From NCBI GenBank assembly GCA_037447655.1, contig JBBHKE010003420.1:1-62000 (forward strand): 62,000 bases of DNA, in the 5' to 3' direction. The notes beneath the pieces are model-generated. The model worked only from the letters and a program-made list of their open reading frames with translations, had not been told where the DNA came from and did no database searches. The translations under genes and the position numbers were made by a program. This DNA comes from Zygnema cylindricum. Taxonomy: Eukaryota > Streptophyta > Zygnematophyceae > Zygnematales > Zygnemataceae. Positions 33,887 through 44,335 of the stretch are shown here, in pieces (the first letter of the stretch is position 1; every line of letters begins with the position of its first letter).

Positions 33887-36689
33887 ACCTCTTGAGTTTT
33901 GGCTGTATGTGGAGTCCTTTGAAGTGGATGATATGGGAAGACATTCTTGACATTGAGGTGAATATTCCTTCCATCACATCCAATCTGTCCCAATTTGTCA
34001 GTTCTGGTTAGCAATGCATTTTTGTATCTTTTGACTTTGTAAGTCTCAACCTTCGGTTTTTCTCATGCTTTGACAAGTTTGAATTTCACGCGATCTTTGG
34101 AGTCGCCTATGGGTGTTCTCCTCAAATCTGCTCCCACTGGCTTTGAACTCCCTCCTAACACTAGGTAAGGTTTCTCCCTTCTTCGGTGACTTTGTTCTAC
34201 TTCTATTGCATGCTGCTCACACACTGTAAGCTGGAGTGTTTTGTAAGGTCCTCATTGATGTGATAGACAAGCATTGATTTCAGAATCTGGTTTGTGCCTT
34301 CGTTAATGACTAGGTCCTTGCTATTTTTTGACCTTTCCCCCTTTTCTCTCGAACTTGCAAAATTTGCCTTCTTCATAGCGGTAGGAGTTTTTCTTGGAGG
34401 TGGTACTCCTTTGAATTTGTTTTTTTTTTGTTTTTTTTTGGAGTGGACTTGGCCTTCGGCCAATCTTTCGTTTTTTCCCTTTTACACTGGAGGCATGGTA
34501 AGTTCTTTTCCATCATCTCCCCTTCAACTAAAAACACTCCTGCATTACTTGACTCGACATGTGAATGTTCTCTAGTTTTGATTTCAGTATTTTTCATTTT
34601 TGTGATGAATGTTTCTTGCACATTTGTGTTCGAAATATTTATTTGCAAGATTACCTTCTCTAAGCCTTTGTTCATTTTTGTTGCAGATTGAACTCCCTTC
34701 ATTCATGGTTCTTTGATTTTTGACCCTTCGGTAGTAAAGTGAGCGCCTTCGTTGGAGATGGTGAGCTGAGGGGTTTTTTTGTGGGGCCGACTCATTGGGC
34801 GTCTTTTGGAATATTTTTCACGGTGTGAGCTCCTCTTGGTGAGTCCTCTCTTGTACCTGTGTGACTCCCACTACTGCTAGAGGCAGTTTGATCTTTGATT
34901 TCTCGATGCTATATTTTGATGTTTCTTTTTCTATCTCCGTTTAGTCCTTGCACTAACCCACTTACCTCTAGATTTTTGTGATTTCTTTTCCTGTACTTTT
35001 CTCTCATTTTTTGGCCTCCTCTTTGTTTCCTCTACCTTGAATTTGATGGATTTGACCTTCATGAATTCTATCTTGCACGTTGACCTTGCTGTCCTCTCTA
35101 CCTTGGTGCATATAAACGTTAAATGAATTCATATGACCGCTTGTAGCCCAATGGCTACCTCTAACATCATTACTCCTCATGTGCCTCCGATTGGATTTGA
35201 ATCTTTCTACTTGGTGAGTTATTTGACCTCTATCAATGAGAGTTTTGATCCTTTTTTTGTCGGTTAGTGAATCTTGTCTACGTATCTCCAATGCCTCTCT
35301 AGAAACGCGCTTTCTATCTTGATTTACGATATGGCTTTTGACTTTTTGTTCAAAAACACTTGACTTCCTACATGTCATGTTCACCCAACCACTAAGAGTC
35401 TTTCTGATGTTTTCTGTTTTACTAACTCTTGTTCTTGTTTTGTTGCTTCGTTTCTCTATGACTGAGAGGTTTCTCCATTAACAGACCTTAAATTTTTTTC
35501 CGGAATCTTCTGACGTTAGTGGTGAAGACATAGACAGCTCGATCTGGTTTTCGAATGCATGGGGCCATCTTTACCACTTGATGGCGAAGGCTCCTTGGTA
35601 AGTATTCCCTTCCTTTTATCCACGCCTCTCTCCTCCCGCTCTTTCTTTGCTTGTCATTGTGAAATGATACTCGTGTGACCACGCTTTCGTTGTGGTTTTC
35701 ATAATCGGCCATTTTTTTTGTGTAGCCTGTCGCTCTGATTTTTTGCCATTTGTTTGCAGATTTCGCATATCCCTCTGTTCGTCTCTTTAGAAGTTGTCAC
35801 CCTCTACAATGTTGATGTTTTTTGTCATCTGTTTGCAGATTTCGCATATCCTTCTGTTTGTCTCTTTAGAAGTTGTCACCCTCTACAATGTTGATGCTGC
35901 GGCTTGTTCGTCTCTTTAGAAGTTGTCACCCTCTACAATGTTGATGCTGCGGCTTTGCTTCAGATCTGCGACAGGTCCTCCGATCTTTGCATTCTTGTTG
36001 CCGTGAGCCATAATGCTTAACTTTCCAGCAAACCCATCCAACCCATCCTCACTTTCCTCACTAGGTGTGAGTTCGATTGTTCTGATTTGGTTTCTGTTGT
36101 TACGTTTGTAGTCTTTGGTTTCGGTCTAATCTCTTTGTTGTGTGGGCGAGTTGTACTGGTCACTTTCTTCCCGCTTGCTTAGATTTTATGTGACACTCTG
36201 ACTACCACCTCACCTTGGATGTTCGATGCATGCCTTGAAGAGATGCTCCTCTTTTTCACTTTGGAGGAAACTCTTTTGTCTGTCACCCTTTTGACTTTTG
36301 ACTTCGTCTTCTCCACCCTTTTGACTTTTGACTTCGTCTTCTCCTCCGTTGTCTGAAGGCTCTTCGAATATCTTAAAATCCTCGTCAATCTGTGACTCCT
36401 CGGTGATGTTCAAAGCGGATTCCAACAGTGCGATCATTTGCTTCGCTCCACGTCCATGTCCCAGAGTTTTTGTATGACTTGGTAAGATTCCCCTTGATGT
36501 CATCCGAGAGGGATGGGATTAGCAGCAATGTTCGTTCATCCTTTCAGAGTTGAAGCTCGATAGCATCAGCTTCTTCTGAGAGTTGAGGCAGATTGCTCCT
36601 CCTTTTCCACTCTTTTAGAAGCCAATGCCCCTCTCCTCCCTGCCATTGACTCTCTTCTCTCCCCCTCCCTCCATGCTACTTAGCGCTCG
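33887..36689 (-). pseudogene. Unidentified decayed minus-strand coding region
   Basis: Minus-strand frames are open for long stretches with few stops: 36,503-36,210, 35,712-35,488, 35,384-35,004, 34,702-34,373 and 34,463-34,203. The products are lysine-, arginine- and glutamate-rich and contain no domain I recognise. They could be a gag-like or ORF1-like protein of a LINE or another element. A duplicated EDEVKSQKGG motif is encoded near 36,290. The plus strand shows no gene. Confidence 0.35.
35758..35953. repeat. Short tandem repeat, three copies
   Basis: The unit GTCTCTTTAGAAGTTGTCACCC followed by TCTACAATGTTGATG occurs three times (from about 35,780, 35,859 and 35,910). The first two copies also share the upstream TTTGCAGATTTCGCATATCC. 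The spacing of about 80 and 51 bp shows that the unit length differs. Confidence 0.8.
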
Positions 36690-37405
36690 ATGGTCGGGGC
36701 CCTTATGTACGCCATGCAAGCCCCCGCCCTCACATTGCCACAGCTGTCACTAAGCTTAGTCAAATCCTCCAACGTCCTTCCCTTCATCCTATTTCTCTAG
36801 CCAAACGTGTCATTCGTTATTTACAGACCACTAAATCTCTTTGTCTCACATACTTTTCCTCTGGCTCTAGTGCTCTCACGAGTTTTATTGATTCAGATTG
36901 GGCAAAAGATGAGCTTCCTCACCGTTCCACAACTGGCTCGTGCTATTTCTTGGGCAAAGGCCTTATCTCTTGGTCATGAGAAAAACAACCTACCACCGCC
37001 TGCTCCAACACTGAGGCGAAACATATGATCACTTGTCACGCTGCCAAGGAAGTTGTGTGGCTTCTCACTCTTCTTTCAAATCTTGAGTTCCACCTTTCAG
37101 CTCCTACTCTTATTTTCTACGATTCCCAATGAGCCATTACTTTGATCCGTAATCACGTCACCACAAGAGGACGAAACACATCGACATTCAGTATCATTAC
37201 TCTCGGGAGCGGGTCGAGGATGGCACTCTCCACTTTCTTTATGTCAAATCCACCGACCAAATGGTTGATTATCTTACCAAGGCTCTTCATCGCTCTCACT
37301 TTGAGCAGCATCGCCTCTCCTCTGGCCTTCGTCTTCCTTCTCCTCGTAGCTAAATTTCCCTTGTTTTCATCTCAATCTACTTCTTTTTTTTCACTTGAGG
37401 AGGGG
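36690..37405 (+). pseudogene. Family E copia RNase H remnant
   Basis: Frameshifted plus-strand sequence matches copia RNase H of a different lineage from families A to D. VGALMYAMQAP is near 36,692. YLQTTKSLCLTYF and FIDSDWAKDELPHRSTTGSCYFL lie at 36,815-36,955, followed by SNTEAKHM, HAAKEVVWLLTLLSNL and a KYIDI-like KHIDIQYH, with TKALHRSHFEQH at the end. The catalytic D of SDW and the E of TEAKHM are present. The polypurine tract GAGGAGGGG directly precedes the LTR. Confidence 0.85.
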
Positions 37406-37930
37406 TGTTAAGGGTCATTTAGCGTCGGTTCACTTTTTTTCACTGTTGGTCACGTCCGTACCCGTCATTACATGTGTCGGTCCACTCTTGCCGCCCTATG
37501 TACAAGTCTTTTGAGCGACGGTCTCACTCTTTGTCCTACGTATGTTTTTTTCTCCTTGTTGTGATTCTCTTTTGTATTTTGTTTGTGTCGTCGTACTTGT
37601 TGTCGCTTGCCTCTACGTCGCTACTTTAGGTCTTAATTACTTCTGTACATTGCCGCTCTAAAGTCAATCCTTTAGACTTTAGACTACATACGTTAGAATG
37701 TAGACTACATACATTAGAATCTAGTCGTAACGTCAAAGTCTCGAACACATTAATTAAAACTTAGACTAGGATCCTTTTTGTTACAGCGCATCAAAGAGCG
37801 CTTAGAACTCCAGAGTAATTAGCACTGTATATTTTGTATATAAGTGACTGTTCTCACTTAATGAAATCATCCCAAACTTAAATCAATTTCTCTCTCCAAT
37901 GCATTGATCTTTCTCTTCTCTATAATTTCA
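37406..37930 (+). mobile_element. Family E 3' LTR
   Basis: It begins TGTTAAGGGTCATTTAGCG and ends TATAATTTCA, 525 bp. A minus-strand relative lies at 57,646-58,035 with the same ends. After it, copy A of the microexon gene becomes recognisable at about 37,957, in intron 1. Confidence 0.85.
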
Positions 37931-38021
37931 TGGCTCCCGCCAATCCATCTCCAATATCTTAATATTGGACTTATCTCTTTCCATTTTTTCCATGTTCCGT
38001 ATTTTGTTTTCCATTTTACAG

Positions 38022-38066
38022 ATCCGTTAGGTGCAACAGGACGATATCTTCTCGAAGACGGTCGTG
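38022..38066 (+). CDS. Copy A exon 2 (45 nt)
   Basis: The exon is flanked by TTTTACAG and GTAAAACC. In phase 1 it encodes PLGATGRYLLEDGR. The tail LLEDGRG resembles the end of the repeated microexons (TLEDGRG in copy B at 53,500), which suggests that exon 2 belongs to the same module family. Confidence 0.7.
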
Positions 38067-38586
38067 GTAAAACCCAATGCTCCTCAAAAGAACTAAAAGG
38101 AATCACAATTTTCTTTTCCGAAACAAAAACTAGTGTGGATATTTTCTCCGAGGAAACTTCTATCCCTCATTCTCTCTCGAACTCCCTTATTCTAAATACA
38201 TCAGCAAAAGTGTAAACGCAAAAGTGTACATGACATCAGCAACTGCTAATGCTCAATTTTCCAATTGGTGATTAATACCAAATTGTCGATTGATATCATT
38301 TGTGGATTGACATTGTTAGGATGAATAATCATTGTAATATTGTAGATTGGATCACCGACCAATAATCCTTGCGAATAAAAGACACGAAGTTGACTTACTA
38401 TTTTTTTCAACACCTTTGTTGTTCTTTTCTTTTTTCCCTCCATTTGTCTCTCTCTCCTTCTCTTCCCTATCTCTTTCACTTCTCTTTCACTCCCTCCCTC
38501 TCTTTCTCTACCTCCCTTCCCCCCCCCCTCCCCTCTCTCCTCTCTCCTCTCCCCTCTCCCCCCTCCCTTCTCCCCTCTTCACCCAG

Positions 38587-38709
38587 CCCTCCGGAGCCAC
38601 AGTTTTCGCTACAGCCCGGCGTCCCGCCCCTTCTTATCTGGTGGGCGGTGCTACCAAACCTGTCCGTTCCGCGGCACGTGCATATACGCCGGCCCTGGCG
38701 GCCGATATG
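38587..38709 (+). CDS. Copy A exon 3, cysteine module (123 nt)
   Basis: Flanked by CACCCAG and GTACCG and in phase 1-1. The product contains FLSGGRCYQTCPFRGTCIYA (C-x3-C-x5-C) and ends GGRY. Compared with copy B, about five differences are silent in this frame, more than in the alternative phase-0 frame, which supports this reading. If unspliced, the frame stops about 30 bp further on. Confidence 0.6.
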
Positions 38710-39079
38710 GTACCGATATGAACCGCGACTATAAGCTTTATTAGTTTTCTGGGGAGGGTTCTTGGCGAGGGTTTTGAGGAAGGTTTTGAGGAGGGTTTTC
38801 TTGAAGGTTTTGAAGAGCTAGGGCGGATCTTTGGAAGGTTTTTGGGAGGGTTTGTGATTTTTGGGGTGATATATGAGCTTCCGGGGTCTGATGTTGTTGA
38901 GTGAAAAGGAACAAGAAGAAAAAAGAAAAATAAAGTAGTACACAGTTTTTGTTTGAATTTTATTAAGTTTGAATCAAAATGTTCTAACGATTTAAAATAT
39001 TGTAGGGAGAAAGGTCTTCGTACTCACTTGTTACTTCTTCTTTTGTGTGTTCATTAACACAATTTTTTTGTGTTTACAG

Positions 39080-39127
39080 GACGGAGAACGATGGAAGAGG
39101 ACAGGGAAACTCTTGAAGACGTGAAAG
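39080..39127 (+). CDS. Copy A microexon m1 (48 nt)
   Basis: Flanked by TTTACAG and GTCTCT. In phase 1 it encodes GRRTMEEDRETLEDVK. Confidence 0.7.
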
Positions 39128-39306
39128 GTCTCTTTTGCTCTCTCCCTCTCTCCCTCTCTCCCTCTCTTCTCCTCTCTCCTCTCTTGCTCTCCCCCTCTCC
39201 ACGTCTCCCCCTCTCCCCCCTTTCCTTTCAATTCCTCCCTCCCTCCCGCCACTTTCTCTCTCGTCGTGTTTTGGTTTCTGATTCGCACTATTTTATGTGT
39301 TTCCAG

Positions 39307-39348
39307 GACGCGAAACAATAGAGGAGGACAGGGAAATGCTTGAAGCAG
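39307..39348 (+). CDS. Copy A microexon m2 (42 nt)
   Basis: Flanked by TTTCCAG and GTTTTT. It encodes GRETIEEDREMLEA, the 14-residue form. Confidence 0.7.
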
Positions 39349-40110
39349 GTTTTTTTCTCCTCGCTCTCTATCCCCTCGATCTCTCACTCCCTCTCACTCA
39401 CTCCCTCTCACTCACTCTCTCCCCTCCCTCTCTCCCTCTCCCACTCTCTTTTACTCTCTCCCACTCTTTGTATCCCGCTCTCTCTCGCTCCCCTCGCTCT
39501 CTCCCTCTCGTCCTCTTTCCCTCTCATGCTCTCTCCCTCACTCCCTCTCTCCCCCTTCTCCTTCTCCCCTCCTCTCTCTCGCGCTTTTTCCACCTGCCTC
39601 TCTTTTGCCCCCCCTCTCTCCCACACACACATATACATACACTTTTTTTCTCGTCGCCCCTCTTTTTGTTTCCCTCTCCCTCCCTTACCTAATTTCTCTT
39701 TTCCTATCTCTCCCCAAATTTCCCACTTGCCCTCTCTTTTCTCTCTCCTCTGTGTAGATATGTGTGTATAAAAACATCCCTAAACAGGACTACATCCCTA
39801 TACAGAACTTAGAACAGTTTTCCACATTATATTTTTACTTAAAAATGTCTTAGAGTTAAGAATTTAAAGGTTTTTTTTTTTTTCTTGTGTTTGCCTCCTC
39901 CATCATCATCCTTTATTATCACTGTTGCTCTTGTATTGCGTTTACTTATAAATTAGACACTACGAGCTCTCCCTCTATCCCTCCCTTCCTTTTCCCCTCT
40001 TTTCCCTTTCACCTCTTTTCCCTTTCACCTTTTCCCTGAATCTTCCGTTTACCTTCCTTTTCTCCCATTTATCTCCCCCTCTCCCCCCCTCTCCCGTCCC
40101 ATCCCTCCGG

Positions 40111-40211
40111 CCTGTCTGTTGTTGGGCAATGAGAAGGCAAAGGCGCTTTGCATCTGCTGCTGGGCAATGAGAAGGCAAAGGCGCTTTGCATCATTGCTGC
40201 GGGCCAAAGAG
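40111..40211 (+). pseudogene. Copy A 63-nt-type exon with a 38-bp duplication
   Basis: This corresponds to the ACLLL...EKAKALC exon of the other cassettes. The acceptor is CCGG instead of CCAG, and 38 bp starting at GGCAATGAGAAGG are repeated, giving 101 nt and breaking the frame. The donor GTCAGT is kept. Confidence 0.65.
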
Positions 40212-40559
40212 GTCAGTATAGAAAGGAGGGGAGGGAGGAGATGGGAGGGGAGGGGAGGGCTTCCAGGGTTTTGGGGAGAGTTTTGGGGGTCAAGGGGTCT
40301 TCCTGTGAGGTTTAATGTGGTAATAAATTGAATTTGATGTGGAAAAATGAGCCTTGGAAAACCAATTTGTACCAAGTTGTTGCGACAAACGGAGAAGTGA
40401 AAGAGAATAATAAAAATTTGAGATAATCATTTTAGTAATGAAATTCAAATGCGATTTAACAATGATTTCGAATATTTATTTTCAAATGTTTTATTACTTT
40501 GTATTTGTGTCTCAATTTGTTATTTATTATATTATTCCTCATTTTCATTAACTTTCAAG

Positions 40560-40604
40560 CAAGGAAATCGATAGAGGACAGGGAAACAGTTGAAGATGCG
40601 AGAG
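40560..40604 (+). CDS. Copy A microexon m3 (45 nt)
   Basis: Flanked by TTTCAAG and GTCTCT. It encodes ARKSIEDRETVEDAR in phase 1. Confidence 0.65.
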
Positions 40605-40678
40605 GTCTCTCTCTCTCAAAATTTTTGAACCTTTTAGACTTTCTGTTTTTGACACCAAACTATTTTCTGTGGTTCCAG

Positions 40679-40726
40679 GAAGGAAAACGATGGAGGAGGA
40701 CAGGGAAACTCTAGAAGAAGTGAATG
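40679..40726 (+). CDS. Copy A microexon m4 (48 nt)
   Basis: Flanked by GGTTCCAG and GTCTCT. It encodes GRKTMEEDRETLEEVN. Confidence 0.7.
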
Positions 40727-41218
40727 GTCTCTTTCGCTCTGCCCCTCTTCCTATCCTCCCTTTCTCTCTCCCTCCTTTTTCTCTTTCCCTCCAATCCCTC
40801 CCTCCTCTCCTTTCCCCTCCCTTCCTCTCTCCCTCTTTCACACTCCTGCTCTCCCTCTCCCTCTCTCTCTCCCTTTCTCTCTCATCCACTCTCTTCCTCT
40901 CCCTTTCCACCCCTATTTCCCCCTCTATCTCTATCTCCCTCTCTCTCTCCCTCATCTTTTATATCTTTATCTCCCTCCCTCTCTCCCTTTCTCCATCTCT
41001 CTCTTTCTCTTTCTCCTACTCTCTCTCCTGCCTCTTTCTCTCTCGTGCCTCTTTTTCCCGCCTCTCTCCCTCTCTTACATCTCGTCGTAATACCTGTCTC
41101 CCTTTTACCCCTCTCATGCCTATCTCTCTCCTCCCTCTCTCGTTCTCTACCCCTCTCTCCCCCTCTCCCGTCTCATCGAACCTTGGATTTTTCTTTACAC
41201 TATTTTATGTGTTTGTAG

Positions 41219-41262
41219 GACGAGAAACAATAGAGGATAGGGAAACGCTTGAAGATGCCGAA
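41219..41262 (+). pseudogene. Copy A microexon m5, donor lost
   Basis: The acceptor TTTGTAG and the module GRETIEDRETLEDA are present, but GAATTTTTTGC stands where copy B has GGAGGTCTCT, so there is no GT donor. Confidence 0.65.
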
Positions 41263-41579
41263 TTTTTTGCTCTTTCTCTCTCTTTGTCTCTCGTGTCCTT
41301 CCATCTTGTCTCTCTCTAACCTTTCACCTTTCTATCTTTTGTTTTACCTCCCCCCCTTTACTTCCAAGAGTCTCGCTTTCAACCTCTCCCCCTCCATTCT
41401 CTCTCTTTCTCACCCTGCTCCACCCTCCCAAGACTGTCCATTCACCTCTCTCGCTCACTAATAAAGGTATTATCTTCTAAAAATTTGTAGCTCTGAAATT
41501 TACATAATTTTTTTATTACCTGTTAATTTAATTTTTGGGAGTAAATTGATTTTTGATTTCAACTATTTTTTGTTTCCAG

Positions 41580-41621
41580 GTCGTGAAACAATGGAGGGCA
41601 GTGAAATACTTCTTGAAGCAG
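41580..41621 (+). CDS. Copy A microexon m6 (42 nt)
   Basis: Flanked by TTTCCAG and GTCTCT. It encodes GRETMEGSEILLEA, a diverged module. Confidence 0.65.
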
Positions 41622-42226
41622 GTCTCTTTCTCTCCTCACTCTCTATTCCCTCGCTCTCTCACTAAATCTCCCTCGCTCTCTTCCGCTCTCTCTCGCACTC
41701 TCCTGCGCTCCCGCTTTCTCCCGCTCTCTCTCGTTCTCTCCCCCTTTTTCACTTTCCCTCCCTCACTCCCCCTATCCTTCTTTCTACCTCTTTCCCTCTC
41801 TCTCTCTCTCGCTTTTTGCCCCTCACTCTTTCGCCCCCCCCCCTCTCTCACTCAGACACATACAAACACCCTCTTATCCTCGCCTCACCCTCTATTTCTC
41901 TCTCCTTCCCTTTCCCAATTTCTCTCTTCCTAGCTCGCCCCATCTCCCCCCCTCCCCCTATCTCCCCTCTCTCCTCCTTTTTGTAGATATGTTTATATTG
42001 AAAATCCCTATATAGGAATTAAACTGTTTTCGGCATAAACTTTCTTCTTTTGACGTTTTTTATTCGGAGTTTAGTTTCTTTCTTATCAATAATCTTTCTT
42101 CTCTTTGCCTCTTTCATCATCTCGCCCTCTATCCTCTCGCTTCTCTTGACGTCTTTCCTTTTCTCCCACTTATCACCCTCTCCCTCCCTCCCCCCTCTTT
42201 CCCCCTCTCCCCTCACCCCCCTCCAG

Positions 42227-42289
42227 CCTGTCTGCTGCTACGGAATGAGAAGGCAAAGGCGCTTTGCATCATCGCCGCGAGCCGAAAAG
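42227..42289 (+). CDS. Copy A 63-nt exon c3, two-cysteine module
   Basis: Flanked by CCTCCAG and GTTAGA. In phase 1-1 it gives ACLLLRNEKAKALCII followed by AASRK: two cysteines ten residues apart, in a hydrophobic-basic-hydrophobic pattern. Confidence 0.65.
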
Positions 42290-42660
42290 GTTAGAAAATA
42301 AGGGAGGGGAGGGAGGAGAGGGGAAGGGAGGGGGGGGCTCCCCGGGTTTTGGGGACAGTTTTGGGTATGGTTTTGAAAGGAGGAAGCTTTTGGTGAAATT
42401 TTGTGGAAATTATTTGAATTTGATGAAGAAGAAATGAGCCCAAGACAACCAATTTGTTGTGAAAAAAGGAGAGGTAACAGATAATCATAGCATATCATTG
42501 AGATAAAGGATTTTTTTTTGGATTTTATTGATAAATGAAGTATTAATAAATATTTATTTTCAATTTCACTGAAACTGAATAAATAGAACTCCTCTTATTT
42601 CGTTTCATTGTTTTTATTTCCCAATTTATTGTTTATAATTTTTATCCTCATTTTGATTTA

Positions 42661-42698
42661 GTTTCCAACCATAGGGGAACTCTCAAAAATGCCGGAGG
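42661..42698 (+). pseudogene. Copy A microexon m7, degenerate
   Basis: ATAGGGGAACTCTCAAAAAT and GCCGGAGGTCTCTC are recognisable remains of the module end (compare 54,500-54,530 in copy B), but the first half is gone. Confidence 0.5.
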
Positions 42699-42822
42699 TC
42701 TCTCATAATTGGCAAATGGTCAAAGTTTTTTTAATGTTTTTTTTGTTTTTACTTTTTTCAATATTGTCTCTATTTTAAATAATATTTTTATTCCCCCTTT
42801 TTTTATTTTTTTTATGATGCAG

Positions 42823-42836
42823 AAGTTGTTCCTTAA
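42823..42836 (+). CDS. Copy A terminal exon, coding part
   Basis: After the acceptor GATGCAG the phase-1 frame gives EVVP and a TAA stop. The conserved sequence that follows, including TTTTGTAATACAATTAGAG (42,912-42,934, repeated at 55,070), would be 3' UTR. Confidence 0.55.
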
Positions 42837-43058
42837 GAAAGGAGTACAGTTCAAAGTGTGGACTTTTCCTCGACAGAAATTCGCATTTTTTTTTGAAACT
42901 TTTTTTTTCTACATTTTGTAATACAATTAGAGTCGCGATGTTCTCCAGTGCCAGTACCTCTAATGTTGGGTTTTGGAAGTATGGGGTTTAATATGGGTAT
43001 AGATTTTTATTCTAGATCCTTAGGGAGGGGGGAGGGGTTAAAGAGAGAGGGAGAGAGG

Positions 43059-43661
43059 TGTTGCTTTTGGACAACCATCTGAGCGATATGAGGAATCCCC
43101 CGCAGCCACAGACAGATTGGGCCTACTACAGGTCAATACACGCGGAGGGGCTTTAGGGAGTCACAGAAATTAGTTAGACAGAAAGATAGGAAAGAGTACG
43201 GAGGGATATAATTAGCAAACAGATGAAGTAGACCAATAGACAAAATAGAAGTACACGAAAGCCGTAGCTTTAATAAATGGTCTACTTAGGACAAAGGTGT
43301 TACAAATGACTTTCTTAATAAAGCCGAACTCTATTCTTGTCTTACTTGACTATGTCTGTACTGCTCATTTTGACATTAATGGATGAAGAATATTCTTCTT
43401 GTCTATTCTGAGTGCTTTTGTACTCTAATGCTGTCCGTCTACATGAAACACTGTCTAATGTGGTCCAATGGAATGATGCCTACGCATGCTTGTTCACATG
43501 AACCTAAATATGTACAACTCCATGATTGTAATAATGGTATGGCTCCTTGTCGTCCAAATCGTGACGTCCGTTCGTACAAATAGTACTGTTCCACGATGTG
43601 ACACCGATCACACAAAATCGGCGATACCCGATATTGCCCAAAATCGCCCATAAAATCAACA
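43059..43661 (+). mobile_element. Solo LTR in the 3' flank of copy A
   Basis: TGTTGCTTTTGG...AAATCAACA, 603 bp, is flanked by AGAGG on both sides (43,054-43,058 and 43,662-43,666). Copy B has the uninterrupted sequence GAGAGGGAGAGGACGGGAG near 55,203, the empty site. No internal retroelement sequence is present, so it is a solo LTR. The family differs from A to E. Confidence 0.85.
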
Positions 43662-44335
43662 AGAGGGAGAGGATGGGAGATTTTTTTGTTTTTTCGTTTG
43701 TACATTTTTGGTTTTAACTTTCGCCCATTTGGACTCGAGTTCAAATGGCTTCAAAGTTTTTTAGTATTTTTTTGTCTTTGGGGGGTGGGTTTTTCCAAAA
43801 ACCTTTTGTATTTTGAGAACTAAAGAAATATTGTTTTCATACTTCATTTGCAAATGATGGAATGATGACGTTTGGATTGAAATATAGTATTTTGTTTTTT
43901 TTTTTTTTACAGAACGTCACATGAAATGGAAAATTTGGTTTTGCTTTACCATATATTGTCGTATATTTTTTGTCCTTTATGATGTAATTGTCAGTTTTTC
44001 ATACCGCATCAACAACTAACTACTTGTTTAAGATTGAAAAAAAAAAACACATTCATTAGATTATGTCGTCCTCAATTCTCTTTCTTTTCCTTATCTTCAA
44101 AAGGAACTATAGAAACTCAACATTAAATTTTATAATTCGCTGGATTGTTTGGACGTCACATTCGAAAAACAATAAGGTAAATATGAAATTTCGATAATAT
44201 AGAGGAATCGAGGAATCTTAAATATCATTTTTTACATTCCACAAAATTGATACTGTCGTTGAGCTACAAAATGGACATCATCAACAGTAAACGAGTAGTA
44301 TTGGTAGGCGCCACCAAAGGCCAACTACCCAAACA

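Larger units (their letters stand above)
38022..42836 (+). pseudogene. Microexon gene copy A (exon 1 missing)
   Basis: The copy contains exon 2, a 123-nt cysteine exon, six 42-48-nt microexons (one without donor), two 63-nt cysteine-module exons (one damaged) and a terminal exon. All read in the same phase as copies B and C. Exon 1 with the signal peptide is not found upstream: homology begins in intron 1 just after the family E LTR. Copy A has one exon cassette fewer than copy B. Damage is concentrated in the first 63-nt exon (acceptor AG changed to GG and a 38-bp internal duplication) and in the donor at 41,262. It could still be transcribed from the LTR, but I infer a disabled gene. Confidence 0.6.

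Noticed and set aside
35758-35953. CRISPR-like array
   Set aside because: Only three copies with unequal spacing in a eukaryotic repeat region; it is a local tandem duplication.
38587-38730. Alternative phase-0 reading of exon 3 (PSGAT... and PSGSA...)
   Set aside because: Most differences between copies A and B are amino-acid changes in this frame, and it does not fit the phase-1 chain of the neighbouring exons.
38750-38880. Telomere-like repeats (GGGTTTTGGGG)
   Set aside because: The runs are irregular, lie next to every cysteine exon, and do not form a tandem telomere array.
39297-41461. Long proline-, serine- and leucine-rich open frames in the CT-rich regions (for example 40,669-41,319 and 49,157-49,825)
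   Set aside because: They are read-through of polypyrimidine intron sequence; all three frames are open and low in complexity, and they cross clear AG and GT borders of microexons.
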